From: Legionellaceae bacterium
GTDB lineage: Bacteria; Pseudomonadota; Gammaproteobacteria; Legionellales; Legionellaceae
DNA length: 64,000 nt
Assembly: GCA_020831865.1 (NCBI GenBank)
Contig: JAFIFT010000019.1
Span: 124,001-188,000 of the forward strand
Direction of reading: 5' to 3'
Within the stretch, counting starts at the first letter, position 1. Every line of letters starts with the position of its first letter. The notes under the pieces are model-generated. The model searched no databases. It was not told the DNA's origin and was given only the letters and a program-made list of their open reading frames with translations. Below, in pieces: positions 23,555-33,720 of this stretch. Both the position numbers and the translations under genes were made by a program.

Positions 23555-24395
23555 ACTGAAAACCGTACTGGCTGAGGCAGCCCGCACGCTCAGCAACAGT
23601 GCCAGTCCGCGGCTTGATGCCCAACTTTTGCTCATGCATATCCTCGCCAAACCACGCAGCTGGCTCATTGCGCATGATGACGATAGCGTTTCCGAAGCGC
23701 AATGCGACGCTTTTCTCGCCTTGATAGCACAGCGTGCTCAGGGGATTCCGCTTGCCTATCTCACCGGCCACAAAGAATTCTGGTCTTTATCCCTTAAGGT
23801 CAATGCGCATACGTTGATACCGCGCCCCGAAACAGAACGGCTGGTCGAGTTGACCCTGGAAACCCTGGCTGGACGGACTCATTGCCAGCTGTTGGAGCTG
23901 GGCTGCGGCAGTGGTGCTATCAGTATTGCTTTGGCGCATGAGCGCCCTGACTGGCAGATCACAGCAGTTGACTACAGTGCGCCAGCATTGGCCCTGGCAC
24001 AAGAAAATGTCCAGCGATGCGGAATACAAAATATCCGCCTGCTTCAGTCAGACTGGTTTTCACAACTGACCAAAACCGAAACGTTCGATGCCATTATTAG
24101 CAATCCCCCCTATATTGCCGAAGGTGACCCGCACCTGAACCGTGAAGATATTCGTCATGAACCCCTTATCGCCCTGGTCGGTGGTGCAGACGGCCTGGAG
24201 GCGATCCGTCATATTATCGCGCATAGTCCGCACTACCTCAAAGCACAGGGCTGGTTATTGCTGGAGCATGGCTACGATCAAAGGCTTGCCGTGCACCAAC
24301 TGCTTCAGCCTCACTTTGGTCAGATCCAGTGCTGGCGGGATTTAGCCGGAGTAGACCGGGTGAGTATGGGACAACTCCACAGTTCAGCCTCCTAA
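23547..24395 (+). CDS. prmC: Release factor glutamine methyltransferase
   Basis: A 282-residue S-adenosylmethionine-dependent enzyme that methylates the Gln of the release factor GGQ motif. The SAM-binding motif is [14 protein letters not shown] and the catalytic NPPY is in [12 protein letters not shown]. The N-terminal helical domain binds the release factor. It overlaps the prfA end by eight bases, and its last four bases overlap the convergent minus-strand gene. Confidence 0.95.
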   Translation: MTKLKTVLAEAARTLSNSASPRLDAQLLLMHILAKPRSWLIAHDDDSVSEAQCDAFLALIAQRAQGIPLAYLTGHKEFWSLSLKVNAHTLIPRPETERLVELTLETLAGRTHCQLLELGCGSGAISIALAHERPDWQITAVDYSAPALALAQENVQRCGIQNIRLLQSDWFSQLTKTETFDAIISNPPYIAEGDPHLNREDIRHEPLIALVGGADGLEAIRHIIAHSPHYLKAQGWLLLEHGYDQRLAVHQLLQPHFGQIQCWRDLAGVDRVSMGQLHSSAS

Positions 24396-24946
24396 AACCA
24401 TACCGTTTTGACACCTCTTTCTTCGATCTCTTTTCCGTTCGACCACAAAACCGACCACTGCATTTTACAGCGATGCAACTTGCCCAGTAACCGATCGCCG
24501 CCGGCACAGGCAAAGCTGATGGGCTGATTATCCATTTTTTCCGTTTCCTCCACAGCCAGGCAACGCTGGCCATTACTCATTTCAACCGCCCAGGGTTTCC
24601 CGTGGGCCATATCAATTGCCGTGAAATGGGTATTGTTGGCTAAACTTAGCGCAGCAATTCGGGTCGCTTGCGCATGCCAGGGACTAAGGGGGCACAGTAA
24701 GGTTTTTGACCGCGGCTGCACAAAGCAGGGATCCAGCTCCCCTTCCTCGCTCGTGCAGCGCCAGGCATCCGCGCGGGGCAAAAAGACCGACTGGGCATCA
24801 CAATGTGCGTCCAGGCTGCGGGTCACGGTCAAAGCAGGCTGCTCAACCCCTTCGGTAAACGGCCGGTACATCCGCAACTGCGTTTCAGTTTGCGCATAAA
24901 GCGCAAAATTTGCCAATAAAATTACGAAGACTACTAGCTTATTCAT
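24392..24946 (-). CDS. Cys-rich exported protein of unknown function
   Basis: A 184-residue protein with a signal peptide (MNKLVVFVILLANFALYAQ) and seven Cys in the mature part (AHCDA, WRCTS, DPCFV, LLCPL, RCLAV, FACAG, HRCKM), suggesting a disulfide-stabilised periplasmic or secreted fold. I do not recognise the family. The frame stays open upstream into asnS, but the ATG at 24946 has an AGGAGA ribosome-binding site and starts the signal peptide. It is divergent from asnS, with 105 bases between them. Confidence 0.8.
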   Translation of the reverse strand: MNKLVVFVILLANFALYAQTETQLRMYRPFTEGVEQPALTVTRSLDAHCDAQSVFLPRADAWRCTSEEGELDPCFVQPRSKTLLCPLSPWHAQATRIAALSLANNTHFTAIDMAHGKPWAVEMSNGQRCLAVEETEKMDNQPISFACAGGDRLLGKLHRCKMQWSVLWSNGKEIEERGVKTVWF

Positions 24947-25051
24947 TTTATCTCCTGCTAAGATAGGCCTTTTATTTATGATGGCCGTGGCGGGATATCC
25001 GCAAGCGATTACCCGCTCGCTATTCATCGCATCCAATTTTAAGAGAGTATC

Positions 25052-26455
25052 ATGACAGAGACGTATAGCATAAAACAATGCCTCGACGGTGAAATTGCGG
25101 TCGATCAAAACGTGGTAGTGAAAGGTTGGGTCAAAACCCGAAGAGATTCCAAAGCCGGATTGTCCTTTATCAGTTTGCACGATGGTTCTTGTTTTGCTCC
25201 TATTCAAATCGTTGTCAACAGCAACCTGGTCAACTACGAAGAGGACGTTCTCAAACTCACCAGTGGTTGCTCCGTCATCGCGGAAGGAAAACTGGTCAGC
25301 TCCCAGGGCAAAGGACAAACCTTTGAAATTCAGGCGGAAGCCATTACCGTGGCAGGCTGGGTCGAGCAACCCGACACCTACCCTATCTCGCCCAAACGCC
25401 ACAGCCTGGAATACCTGCGGGAAGTGGCCCATCTCCGTGCCCGGACCAATACCATTTCAGCCGTTACCCGTGTCCGACATTGCGTTGCCCAGGCCGTTCA
25501 CCGTTTCTTCCATGAGCAAGGGTATTTCTGGATTCACACGCCCATTATCACCGCCTCCGACTGCGAAGGAGCCGGAGAGATGTTTCGCGTCTCCACACTG
25601 GACTTATTGAATCTGCCCCACACCGAAAAAGGCACGGTTGATTTCAGCCAGGACTTTTTTGGTCGTGAAACCTTTCTGACGGTATCAGGACAGTTAAACG
25701 TCGAAAGCTATTGCATGGCCCTGTCAAAAGTGTACACTTTTGGCCCCACCTTTCGGGCAGAAAACTCCAATACCAGCCGCCATCTGGCAGAATTCTGGAT
25801 GATTGAACCGGAGCTGGCTTTTGCTGACTTGAATGCTATCTGCCAACTCAGCCAGGAGCTGTTACGTTATCTGTGCCAAAGTGTACTGGAAGAACGCGCC
25901 GATGATATGCGCTTTTTCAACCAATTTGTGGATCAAAACTGTATTGAGCGACTGGAACATATGATTCAGTCTGATTTTGAGGTCATGACCTATACTCAGG
26001 CCATCGCATTCCTGGAAAAATCCGGCAAGAATTTCACGTTTCCGGTCCATTGGGGACTTGATCTGCAATCCGAGCATGAGCGTTATCTCGCCGAGGAGCT
26101 CTGCCAAAAGCCGGTGATTCTCACCGACTATCCCAAAGATATTAAAGGGTTTTACATGCGCCTGAATGATGATGGCAAAACCGTAGCCGCGATGGATGTG
26201 CTGGCCCCGGGCATTGGTGAAATTATTGGCGGTAGTCAACGCGAAGAACGGCTGCCGATTCTGGACCAACGCATGGACGAATGCGGTCTGGATAAAGCGT
26301 TATACAGCTGGTACCGTGATCTGCGGCGCTATGGTACGGTTCCCCATGCCGGTTTTGGTCTTGGGCTTGAGCGTTTTATTACCTATGTTACCGGTGTTGC
26401 CAATGTCCGTGATGTGATTCCTTTTCCGCGCACCCCCGGGCATGCCGATTACTAG
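25052..26455 (+). CDS. asnS: Asparaginyl-tRNA synthetase
   Basis: A 467-residue class II aminoacyl-tRNA synthetase. The N-terminal OB fold ([16 protein letters not shown]) binds the anticodon. Motif 2 is seen in [20 protein letters not shown] and motif 3 in [15 protein letters not shown]. Length and the class IIb order match E. coli AsnS (466). The ribosome-binding site is AAGAGAG. Confidence 0.96.
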   Translation: MTETYSIKQCLDGEIAVDQNVVVKGWVKTRRDSKAGLSFISLHDGSCFAPIQIVVNSNLVNYEEDVLKLTSGCSVIAEGKLVSSQGKGQTFEIQAEAITVAGWVEQPDTYPISPKRHSLEYLREVAHLRARTNTISAVTRVRHCVAQAVHRFFHEQGYFWIHTPIITASDCEGAGEMFRVSTLDLLNLPHTEKGTVDFSQDFFGRETFLTVSGQLNVESYCMALSKVYTFGPTFRAENSNTSRHLAEFWMIEPELAFADLNAICQLSQELLRYLCQSVLEERADDMRFFNQFVDQNCIERLEHMIQSDFEVMTYTQAIAFLEKSGKNFTFPVHWGLDLQSEHERYLAEELCQKPVILTDYPKDIKGFYMRLNDDGKTVAAMDVLAPGIGEIIGGSQREERLPILDQRMDECGLDKALYSWYRDLRRYGTVPHAGFGLGLERFITYVTGVANVRDVIPFPRTPGHADY

Positions 26456-26468
26456 CCGCTTTTACCGA

Positions 26469-26507
26469 TGAGCGCTCCTGCCTCCACCAGGAAAAAGACA
26501 GCGCTCA
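26469..26507. repeat. Inverted repeat after asnS
   Basis: TGAGCGCT (26469-26476) pairs with AGCGCTCA (26500-26507); an inner CCTG/CAGG pair extends the fold. It lies 14 bases after the asnS stop and may act in mRNA 3' end formation, but no T-run follows. Confidence 0.35.
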
Positions 26508-26575
26508 CGGACTCAATATTCCGACCACACAGACCTCTCCGTGCCTTCGATTAGCAGCGGCATCTGTCAAGCTTT

Positions 26576-26788
26576 TCAGGGCTGTTGCCCAGAAGACGGC
26601 ATCATCGGCTTGGTCGCTGCATTGCTGTTTTGTCCTGGGAACTGCCTTATCGGGCCGGGAAGCGCCGGCTCAAAAAATCGAATGCGGCTTACATCCCCTG
26701 GCATCCATACGGCAACGGCCACCCGATGCTCAAGCTCCGCTTGCTTTTTGACCCGCTCCAATACGACATTGGCTAATGGATTGTGCAT
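26576..26788 (-). CDS. Small hypothetical protein (70 residues)
   Basis: An ATG at 26788 follows a good ribosome-binding site (GGGAG, six bases spacing) and opens a 70-residue frame. Residues 1-45 are mixed and helix-like (NPLANVVLERVKKQAELEH), and the end is Pro/Ser/Gln-rich. No signal peptide or known motif. It is the only supported gene in the 490-base gap between asnS and lolD, and could be a false positive. Confidence 0.45.
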   Translation of the reverse strand: MHNPLANVVLERVKKQAELEHRVAVAVWMPGDVSRIRFFEPALPGPIRQFPGQNSNAATKPMMPSSGQQP

Positions 26789-26946
26789 GTTTCACTCCCT
26801 GTGAAATAGATACTCTTCCACTCTAGCAGCTTTGCGGCAAAAAACAAGCCAACCGGACAGGGCAAGATCATGCCGTGTAGACTAAACACACCATCGTCAT
26901 GGTAAGCAATCGCTCAAAAATACAGCGTCATGCTAAATGACGCGAC

Positions 26947-27621
26947 TTAGCGCAATGTTCCATCTACCAACGTCAAACAGCGATCCATTCGTTTGGCCAG
27001 GGTCTGATCATGCGTCACAATAACCAAAGCACAGTTGATTTGTCGGTTAATGTCCAGCATCTGCCCAAAAACGGACTGTGCCGTAGAATGATCAAGATTA
27101 CCCGTTGGTTCATCCGCCAGGATACAAGCCGGACGTGAAACCAGTGCTCTGGCAATCGCTACCCGTTGCCGTTCCCCTCCGGATAATTGGGCCGGTTTAT
27201 GTTGCAGACGATGGGTCAGTCCCACATCATCCAATACCGCCTGCGCAGAGGCTAAAGCGTCCGTGCGTGACTTTTTCGCAATCAGCAAAGGCATCGCCAC
27301 ATTCTCCAACGCGCTAAACTCGGGTAACAAATGGTGAAACTGATAAATAAAACCCAGGTATTTATTGCGCTGGTGGCATTTTTCTTTTTCGGACAAGTTT
27401 TGCCAATCAACACCCAAGACGCAAGCCGTGCCCGAACTGGGTTTGTCCAATCCTCCCAAGACATGCAGAAGCGTACTTTTACCAGAGCCGGAAGGTCCAA
27501 CAATCGCAATTCGCTCGCCGGCCTCCACCGCTAAATGAATCCCCCTCAAGACCATCACTGACTCGGCCGCGTCATGGTAATTTTTGGTCAAATCCTGACA
27601 ACTTAAAACAGGCTCATTCAT
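26947..27621 (-). CDS. lolD: Lipoprotein-releasing ABC transporter ATPase
   Basis: A 224-residue ATPase that powers release of lipoproteins from the inner membrane to LolA. Walker A is GPSGSGKST, the signature is [15 protein letters not shown] and Walker B is [12 protein letters not shown]. The ATG at 27621 follows GGAGG at nine bases and overlaps the lolC stop by eight bases; a longer in-frame start at 27639 is less likely. Together with the preceding permease it forms a LolCD-type unit. Confidence 0.93.
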   Translation of the reverse strand: MNEPVLSCQDLTKNYHDAAESVMVLRGIHLAVEAGERIAIVGPSGSGKSTLLHVLGGLDKPSSGTACVLGVDWQNLSEKEKCHQRNKYLGFIYQFHHLLPEFSALENVAMPLLIAKKSRTDALASAQAVLDDVGLTHRLQHKPAQLSGGERQRVAIARALVSRPACILADEPTGNLDHSTAQSVFGQMLDINRQINCALVIVTHDQTLAKRMDRCLTLVDGTLR

Positions 27622-28858
27622 AATGCAAGGCCTCCGCAATTTGAGTACGTGATGCCCGCCAGGCTGGATATATCGTTGCCAGAAAGCTCATGAACAAGGC
27701 CATACTGCTGATTTTCACCAAATCACTGAGCATAATTTTACTCGGTAAATAATCAACAAAATAAATATTGGACGACAAAACCTGAACGTGAAAAACGTGT
27801 TGCAACCACTCCACAATGGCCGGCGCATTGCTGGCCAGCAACAGCCCGCCCAGTAATCCCATCGTGACTCCCAGGATACCGACCATCATACCCTGTACAA
27901 TAAAAATAGCCAAAATCAAACGTGGGGTGGCCCCTATCGTGCGCAAAATGGCAATTTCCGCCTGTTTATCATTGACCACCATGACCAGCGAAGAAACCAG
28001 ATTAAACGCAGCAACGGCGATAATCAGCAATAAAATAAAAAACATCATGGTTTTTTCCATTTTAATCGCCTGAAAAAAAGCACCAAACTGCTGTGTCCAG
28101 TCTCCAACCTGATAGGCATCCCCCAACTGACGGGCCAACTGCATGGCCATATTGGGCGCGTTGTAAATATTATCAATTTTGAGCTTTAAACCCGAAACCG
28201 CCTCCCCTAACTGAAAGAGCTTCTGTGCATCCCCCATATCAATAAAGGCCAGTTTGCTATCAAAATTAAACCCGGAACCGGCGGAAAACACACCTTGTAC
28301 CGTAAACCGTTTAAAACGGGGGATCATCCCGGCAGGGGTCACGGAAGCCTGTGGAATCATGACGGTCACCTTGTCACCGATACGCAGCCCCAGACTATCG
28401 GCCAAACCGCGACCAATCACCATGCCAAAGGGGCGTAAGCGTTCCAGATCGCCCGCTAAGAGTTTTTCCTGTAAATTCGATACCTTTTCTTCCTGCGCCG
28501 GTACAATTCCCGTCAGCACCATCGGCAACACTTGCCCCTGGTAGCTCATCATCCCCTGCCCCCCGACAAACGGTGCGACCGCCTTAACGCCCGGCACAGC
28601 CGCAAGATTTTTTGCCAGGGTCTGCCAATCGCTAATATCACCACCACTTCCATTGACGGTAACCTCCGGTGCCATCCCAAAAAAACGCTTATGGATTTCT
28701 TCATCAAATCCATTCATCACGGATAATACCGTAATCAGAACCATGACCCCCAAAGCAATACCGAGCATTGAACTTAAGGAAATAAAGGATACAAAATGGT
28801 TGCGTTTTTTTGCCCGGGTATAGCGCCACCCGATAAACAAGGGCAAAGATTTAAACAT
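27614..28858 (-). CDS. lolC: Lipoprotein-releasing ABC transporter permease (LolC/LolE/LolF type)
   Basis: A 414-residue inner-membrane permease with the FtsX-like architecture: one N-terminal helix (about 20-50), a large periplasmic domain and three C-terminal helices ([20 protein letters not shown] is the usual coupling region). The ATG at 28858 is preferred over an upstream TTG at 28870. Only one permease gene accompanies lolD here. It may be a homodimeric LolF-type system or its partner may be elsewhere. Confidence 0.9.
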   Translation of the reverse strand: MFKSLPLFIGWRYTRAKKRNHFVSFISLSSMLGIALGVMVLITVLSVMNGFDEEIHKRFFGMAPEVTVNGSGGDISDWQTLAKNLAAVPGVKAVAPFVGGQGMMSYQGQVLPMVLTGIVPAQEEKVSNLQEKLLAGDLERLRPFGMVIGRGLADSLGLRIGDKVTVMIPQASVTPAGMIPRFKRFTVQGVFSAGSGFNFDSKLAFIDMGDAQKLFQLGEAVSGLKLKIDNIYNAPNMAMQLARQLGDAYQVGDWTQQFGAFFQAIKMEKTMMFFILLLIIAVAAFNLVSSLVMVVNDKQAEIAILRTIGATPRLILAIFIVQGMMVGILGVTMGLLGGLLLASNAPAIVEWLQHVFHVQVLSSNIYFVDYLPSKIMLSDLVKISSMALFMSFLATIYPAWRASRTQIAEALHYE

Positions 28859-29179
28859 AGAGCCACTCAATATTGAATTGTTTTAGTCTAGTTGATTTAA
28901 AGGCTATGAACAATGACTTGCGCCATGAAAGTCTATGCGCTAGCTACCGATGCAATACCTGCCCTCCCCTCCTCAACAATGGCATATCCGCCTCCTTGCT
29001 TTGCTTTGTCCCTTTTTTATAAAAACAATGGCACCTTATGATTTTACGCTATACTTAATGTATAAATAATTCACCATGCGGACTGTAATCATTGAATGAA
29101 GGGCCTCATTTGATCTCCAGCGCACAGGTTCATCAATGGTTACAGGATTTTTCTTAATTAAGGATAAAAGGAAGAAATC
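28859..29179. other. Divergent intergenic region lolC / PilZ-like gene
   Basis: This 321-base gap carries no convincing gene. A plus-strand pair TTGCTT (28996-29001), 16 bases, TATAAA (29018-29023) could be a promoter for the PilZ-like gene. A short inverted repeat TATAC-TTAAT-GTATA follows near 29048-29062. Confidence 0.35.
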
Positions 29180-29740
29180 ATGACCGTACAAGAACGCCGG
29201 CAACATTTTCGCATCAATGATCAACTGTATTTTGATTATCGCATCATTGAAGAAGGACGCTTTATTTCAGAACAGGCACTCGCCGAAGAGTTACTGGGAG
29301 AGAATAATCAAAAATATTTGGAAACCAGTGAATATTTTCAGAATATTGACCGTGAACTCATGCAACTCACCGGCAACATCGCCCTGCGCGACCCGGAAAC
29401 CGCACATTACCTGAACCTGATGAACGCAAAAATTGATTATTTATCCCGCCATTTACTCGTGGAAAACAAATTAGAAATACGCAGTGTGAACCTCAGCCTT
29501 GGCGGATTGGCCTTCAAGTCCAATCGAAAACTGTCTCCCAAAACCCGTTTGAAAGTGATCATCTATACCAAACCCAAAATGATCCCGCTTTTGCTGAATG
29601 CCTTCACTGTCAGCTGCGTCCCCATCCCGAATCATCGCTTTCGCATCAGCCTGCAGTTTGAGGGGCTGGATGTGGAACAGGAGCAACTGCTTGCTCAACA
29701 TATCATGCTCGCCCAGGTGCAGCGTCAGGTCGACAGTTAA
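29180..29740 (+). CDS. PilZ-like domain protein
   Basis: A 186-residue cytoplasmic protein. The N-terminal ERRQHFRI (residues 5-12) and the downstream NLSLGGLAF (near 105) match the RxxxR and [D/N]xSxxG motifs of PilZ domains, which bind cyclic di-GMP. A helical segment of about 60 residues sits between the two motifs, unlike a minimal PilZ domain. AGGA lies seven bases before the ATG. The regulated process is not visible, but the polysaccharide locus 3 kb downstream carries another predicted c-di-GMP site. Confidence 0.65.
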   Translation: MTVQERRQHFRINDQLYFDYRIIEEGRFISEQALAEELLGENNQKYLETSEYFQNIDRELMQLTGNIALRDPETAHYLNLMNAKIDYLSRHLLVENKLEIRSVNLSLGGLAFKSNRKLSPKTRLKVIIYTKPKMIPLLLNAFTVSCVPIPNHRFRISLQFEGLDVEQEQLLAQHIMLAQVQRQVDS

Positions 29741-29940
29741 CCCCCTCCGTAGTGCCGCGGGCGCTTTTGCGGCGTATTGTAGCGGGGGACAACCCCAATA
29801 TGTCCGGTGAGCGCAGCCGTCATTTCCGTTTGGCGATCTGGAAAAGCTACTCTGATTTGCCGGATTGCTGGCCAAATACTTGCTATCGATGCGCATTTTC
29901 CTGATAATCGTTTCCTGATGAGGAAAGACAGGAGAACACC

Positions 29941-30207
29941 ATGCCCCAGATTTTTTGCATTAAATTACAGCAAGAGCTGGAAGGTTTTGAACAACCCCCG
30001 TTCCCCGGCCCACTGGGTCAGCGGATTGCCGAGCAAGTCTCTCTCAAAGCCTGGAATATGTGGCTGAATCATCAAACCATGTTGGTGAATGAGTATCGCC
30101 TGAGCCTGATTGACCCAAAAGCACGCGAATTCTTACGCAATGAAATGGAAAAATTTCTTTTTGGTGAGGGTTCCGCGGCACCCGAAGGCTTCGTTCCGGA
30201 ACAGTAG
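29941..30207 (+). CDS. yggX: Probable Fe(2+)-trafficking protein YggX
   Basis: An 88-residue protein matching YggX in size and sequence ([20 protein letters not shown], then [18 protein letters not shown] and the end FLFGEG). The conserved Cys is at residue 6. YggX protects Fe-S clusters against oxidative damage and is usually linked to mutY, which is not in this window. AGGAG lies six bases before the ATG. Confidence 0.93.
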   Translation: MPQIFCIKLQQELEGFEQPPFPGPLGQRIAEQVSLKAWNMWLNHQTMLVNEYRLSLIDPKAREFLRNEMEKFLFGEGSAAPEGFVPEQ

Positions 30208-30313
30208 CCCCAAGATCAGCGCCCCCCTGTCAGCATATTTTTTACGAATTGTATTGATCTTCACAAAGAACATCCAAATTCAAACAACGGGGTAAAAATA
30301 TCAAGACAGAGAC

Positions 30314-30342
30314 TTGACACAAAAAATAATTCGGAGTTTAAT
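30314..30342 (+). promoter_or_regulatory. Sigma70 promoter of tRNA-Phe
   Basis: A perfect TTGACA (30314-30319), 17 bases, then TTTAAT (30337-30342), one mismatch from TATAAT, ends 13 bases before the tRNA. This is a strong stable-RNA promoter. Confidence 0.75.
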
Positions 30343-30355
30343 AGCAACTCTTCCG

Positions 30356-30431
<76 letters not shown>

Positions 30432-30661
30432 TTAGATCAATCCGTTACAGCTCTTCCCCAAATCCGGGGGCTCTCATCTCACCCACGAAGCATTCTAACG
30501 CTCAATCTGCAGCTTTCAAAATTAGCATCGCATGCCCTGAACGCCATACATCCTGCCGTTTTCTATAGTACTTTGCTTAGCCGCATGTCATAATAGCCTC
30601 GACTTCTCACACGTGATTCTATGGGCTTTCAGTGTTTTCATTGTTTTAAAGGAGATCAGGG

Positions 30662-31429
30662 ATGATGATTTTATGGGTTGGCGGGTTTCTTGTTCTGCAT
30701 ATGACGGTATTTTGGCTGTGGTATCGTATCGCTCATAATCCATCGGTGGTGGATATTGGCTGGGCATCCGGATTGACCCTGAGCGGACTCCTCTATTTAA
30801 GCAGTCAAGGCTTCTCCCCGCGCTCGCTCCTCTTAGGTTTGATTCTCATCCTGTGGGGCATGCGGCTTGGCTTGTATTTATGGCTTACCCGTATTCGGCA
30901 GGGCAAAGTAGATAAACGCTACCAAGCGTTAAGCAGCGATTGGAAAATAGCTGAGCCACTGGGATTTTTTTTAAATTTCCAGTTGCAGGGGGGGCTTATA
31001 CTGATAATCTCGCTCCCCTGGTTTTTTGCTGCCAGAGCAAGCCTTAGCAGCCCAGGGTACCTTGACTGGTTTGCCCTGATCCTGGCGCTCTTTGCGATTG
31101 CAATGGAAACCCTGGCCGATTATCAACTCCAGCGCTTCAAACAAACCCATAGCAATCAGCTATGCAACCAAGGCTTATGGTCGTTATGCCGTCATCCCAA
31201 TTATTTTTTTGATTGGTTAACCTGGTGTGCCTTTACGCTATTTGCTTTTGCCCACCCTCTCGGCGGACTTGCTATCCTCTCTCCTCTAACCCTTTATTGG
31301 ATAATGACGCGGGTAACCGGGCCGATGACCGAGAAAAGCTCTCTGGAGTCAAAAGGCGAGCAGTATATGCAATACCAGAAAAACACCCCCATGTTTTTTC
31401 CGAAATACCTGACTCTGCCTTGGCGCTGA
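30662..31429 (+). CDS. DUF1295 family membrane protein (steroid 5-alpha-reductase-like)
   Basis: A 255-residue multi-pass inner-membrane protein with about six hydrophobic helices. The NPSVVDIGWASGL segment and the C-terminal region (GLWSLCRHPNYFFDWLTW and GPMTEKSSLESKG) match the DUF1295 / 3-oxo-5-alpha-steroid 4-dehydrogenase-like family, whose bacterial substrates are generally unknown. AGGAG lies seven bases before two adjacent ATG codons (30662 and 30665). Confidence 0.85.
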   Translation: MMILWVGGFLVLHMTVFWLWYRIAHNPSVVDIGWASGLTLSGLLYLSSQGFSPRSLLLGLILILWGMRLGLYLWLTRIRQGKVDKRYQALSSDWKIAEPLGFFLNFQLQGGLILIISLPWFFAARASLSSPGYLDWFALILALFAIAMETLADYQLQRFKQTHSNQLCNQGLWSLCRHPNYFFDWLTWCAFTLFAFAHPLGGLAILSPLTLYWIMTRVTGPMTEKSSLESKGEQYMQYQKNTPMFFPKYLTLPWR

Positions 31430-31601
31430 CCCCCGCTGGAGCGCCTCGCAATAGCAGCATGGCCCGCAGAGGCTAGCAGCGGTATATCAAACCGGCATGC
31501 CAGAGGCAAAAAACAGTGTGGCGGTGCAACGTCAAAGGGCGATATCGGGGCCAGTATGCTACACTTACCGCTGTGGATTAACGTGCAATGAGGAAGAGCA
31601 G

Positions 31602-32321
31602 ATGCTTAAAAATATTGCCATTATCGGTGGAACCGGAAGCATCGGCCTTGCGTTTACAAAGCAATTAGCCGCATTGCACCCAACGGCAAGCATTCAGGTT
31701 TTTTCTCGCAGCACACCCCATACACCAACAAGCCATATCCATCATCATCGCATAGATTATCGCAGCGAAGCCTCCATCGCGGCCGCAGCCCAGCTGGCAT
31801 GCCAAGATGCTCCCCTTGATCTGATCATCGTTGCCACCGGCCTGCTGCATGAGGATACGCTAAAACCCGAAAAAAGCCTGCACGAGCTGTCGGCGGAAAA
31901 ATTTCAGCGCGTATTTGAGGTCAATACCATTCTGCCGGCCCTTATTGCCAAGCATTTCCTGCCCCAACTCAGCCGTGATCATCGTGCCGTCTTTGCCGCT
32001 CTATCCGCTCGCGTGGGAAGTATATCCGATAATAAACTGGGGGGATGGTATGCCTATCGTGCCTCAAAAGCTGCCCTCAATATGGTGCTCAAAAATGCCG
32101 CACTGGAAATGGGCAGACGCAACCGTCATGCGATTGTTGTTGGTTTACATCCGGGTACGGTTGACAGTCGCTTATCCAAACCCTTTCAGGCCAACATTGC
32201 ACAGGAAAAAATTTTCACCCCGGATTTCTCCGTCAGCAAGATGCTGGAAGTTCTGGCGCGCCTGACCCCCCAAGACAGCGGCCGATGCTTTGCCTGGGAT
32301 GGCCAGGAAATCGCGCCTTAG
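31602..32321 (+). CDS. Short-chain dehydrogenase/reductase
   Basis: A 239-residue SDR-family oxidoreductase. The dinucleotide-binding motif is GGTGSIG near residue 9, and the catalytic YxxxK is in YAYRASKAALNMV, with Ser in the preceding SARVGSISD. A frame open from 31497 exists, but the ATG at 31602 follows AGGA at seven bases and starts the Rossmann strand directly (MLKNIAIIGG). It resembles the CsgA/C-factor-like SDRs. The substrate is unknown. Confidence 0.85.
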   Translation: MLKNIAIIGGTGSIGLAFTKQLAALHPTASIQVFSRSTPHTPTSHIHHHRIDYRSEASIAAAAQLACQDAPLDLIIVATGLLHEDTLKPEKSLHELSAEKFQRVFEVNTILPALIAKHFLPQLSRDHRAVFAALSARVGSISDNKLGGWYAYRASKAALNMVLKNAALEMGRRNRHAIVVGLHPGTVDSRLSKPFQANIAQEKIFTPDFSVSKMLEVLARLTPQDSGRCFAWDGQEIAP

Positions 32322-32601
32322 ACCTGGTGCGCTGACCAGTATCACGATGAATATCGCCACCAGCACGGCGAGCAGTGGATAATGGCGCCCTGGCCTGCAA
32401 TTGTCCTACTCCTCAACGTCAATCTGCCGTTCAGAGCATGTGCGTTACACCAGCTGGTCAGAATATAGACTTTAGCCGTCATGGCCCATATTAGTGCTAT
32501 TATTATAAAAAATGCCACGGACAACAGAAGGCTAATGCCGTACGGTTCTGGTCATACAGTCCCTATGGGATACGGCGGTTCAACACAGGATATCAAGAGC
32601 C

Positions 32602-33720
32602 ATGAAGAACGAAGAAAAACAGTGCAAAATTGGATGTGTCGTGGGAACACGCCCGGAGATTATTAAAATGGCACCGGTTATTTTCTCATTGCGCGCATGT
32701 CCATGGGCAGATGTACGCCTTATTAATACCGGGCAGCACCGCGATTTACTGGATAGTATGCTGGATATTTTTCAGTTAAAGGCAGATGTGGACCTCAATA
32801 TTATGTCTGAAGATCAATCGCTTGGGCGCTTAACCGGTCACCTGTGCCTCAAACTGGATGAGGTACTAAAAAAAAATCCTGTTGATATTGTACTGGCCGC
32901 TGGTGATACGACCAGTGTGTTTGTGGCATCGTTACTTGCGTTTTATCATAAAATTTCCTTTGCCCATATTGAAGCGGGTCTTCGCACCTATGATGTGAAT
33001 CAACCATTTCCAGAAGAAATCAATCGGCGACTGACCGCACCTCTGTCCGTTTGGCATTATGCACCTACGGATAAAGAGAAACAGAATCTTCTAAAAGAAA
33101 ACATACCGATAGAACGCATTCTCGTTACCGGTAACCCCGTTATTGATGCCATGTATTGGGTACTGGAAAATAAAGTAGATGAAAAACCATACAAAGATTT
33201 AGAAAAAATTATCATTGTGACGGCGCACCGTCGAGAAAATTTTGGCGAAAATCTTCATCATATATGCGAGGCGTTAATTGCCTTGACTCAACGTTTTCCT
33301 GATATTAATTTCCTCCTGCCGGTACACCCCAATCCTCATGTGCAACATGAAATTCAGCATTATCTTGGGCATAGCAAGGGAATTTATCTGATCCCGCCAA
33401 TGCGATATGATACCTTTGTACACTTAATGAATCGTTCTCTTTTTATCATGACTGACTCCGGTGGGATCCAGGAAGAAGCCCCGGCGTTGAAAAAACCGGT
33501 GATCGTGATGAGAGAAACCACCGAGCGCAGTGAAGTTATCAGGGAAAAGCTGGGGTTTTTGGTTGGAACCGATAAAGACAAGATAATACAGGCGGCCACC
33601 CAATTGTTAACCGATGCCTCTCTGTATAAACAAATGGCGCGGGGGCTGTCTCCTTACGGTGATGGCAAGGCAGCGCAGAGGATCGTCCACCATTTACAGC
33701 AGCATGTTTTCAGGCCGTAA
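32602..33720 (+). CDS. wecB: UDP-N-acetylglucosamine 2-epimerase (non-hydrolysing)
   Basis: A 372-residue cytoplasmic enzyme interconverting UDP-GlcNAc and UDP-ManNAc. Conserved parts include VVGTRPEIIKMAPVI at the N-terminus, HIEAGLRTYDVNQPFPEEIN with the catalytic acidic residues, VTAHRRENFGE with the key His, and TDSGGIQEEAPAL. Length equals E. coli WecB (376). No other enterobacterial common antigen genes are nearby. Instead it converges with an NfrB-type glycosyltransferase gene, overlapping by 11 bases, which suggests it supplies UDP-ManNAc to that enzyme. The ribosome-binding site is weak (AAGAG). Confidence 0.93.
   Translation: MKNEEKQCKIGCVVGTRPEIIKMAPVIFSLRACPWADVRLINTGQHRDLLDSMLDIFQLKADVDLNIMSEDQSLGRLTGHLCLKLDEVLKKNPVDIVLAAGDTTSVFVASLLAFYHKISFAHIEAGLRTYDVNQPFPEEINRRLTAPLSVWHYAPTDKEKQNLLKENIPIERILVTGNPVIDAMYWVLENKVDEKPYKDLEKIIIVTAHRRENFGENLHHICEALIALTQRFPDINFLLPVHPNPHVQHEIQHYLGHSKGIYLIPPMRYDTFVHLMNRSLFIMTDSGGIQEEAPALKKPVIVMRETTERSEVIREKLGFLVGTDKDKIIQAATQLLTDASLYKQMARGLSPYGDGKAAQRIVHHLQQHVFRP

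Noticed and set aside
24947..25432. Upstream extension of the Cys-rich exported protein across the asnS start
   Set aside because: The extension runs antisense through asnS and has no conserved features; the signal peptide and ribosome-binding site fix the start at 24946.
30450..30475. Terminator for tRNA-Phe at CCCC-AAATCC-GGGG
   Set aside because: The stem is only four bases and no T-run follows.
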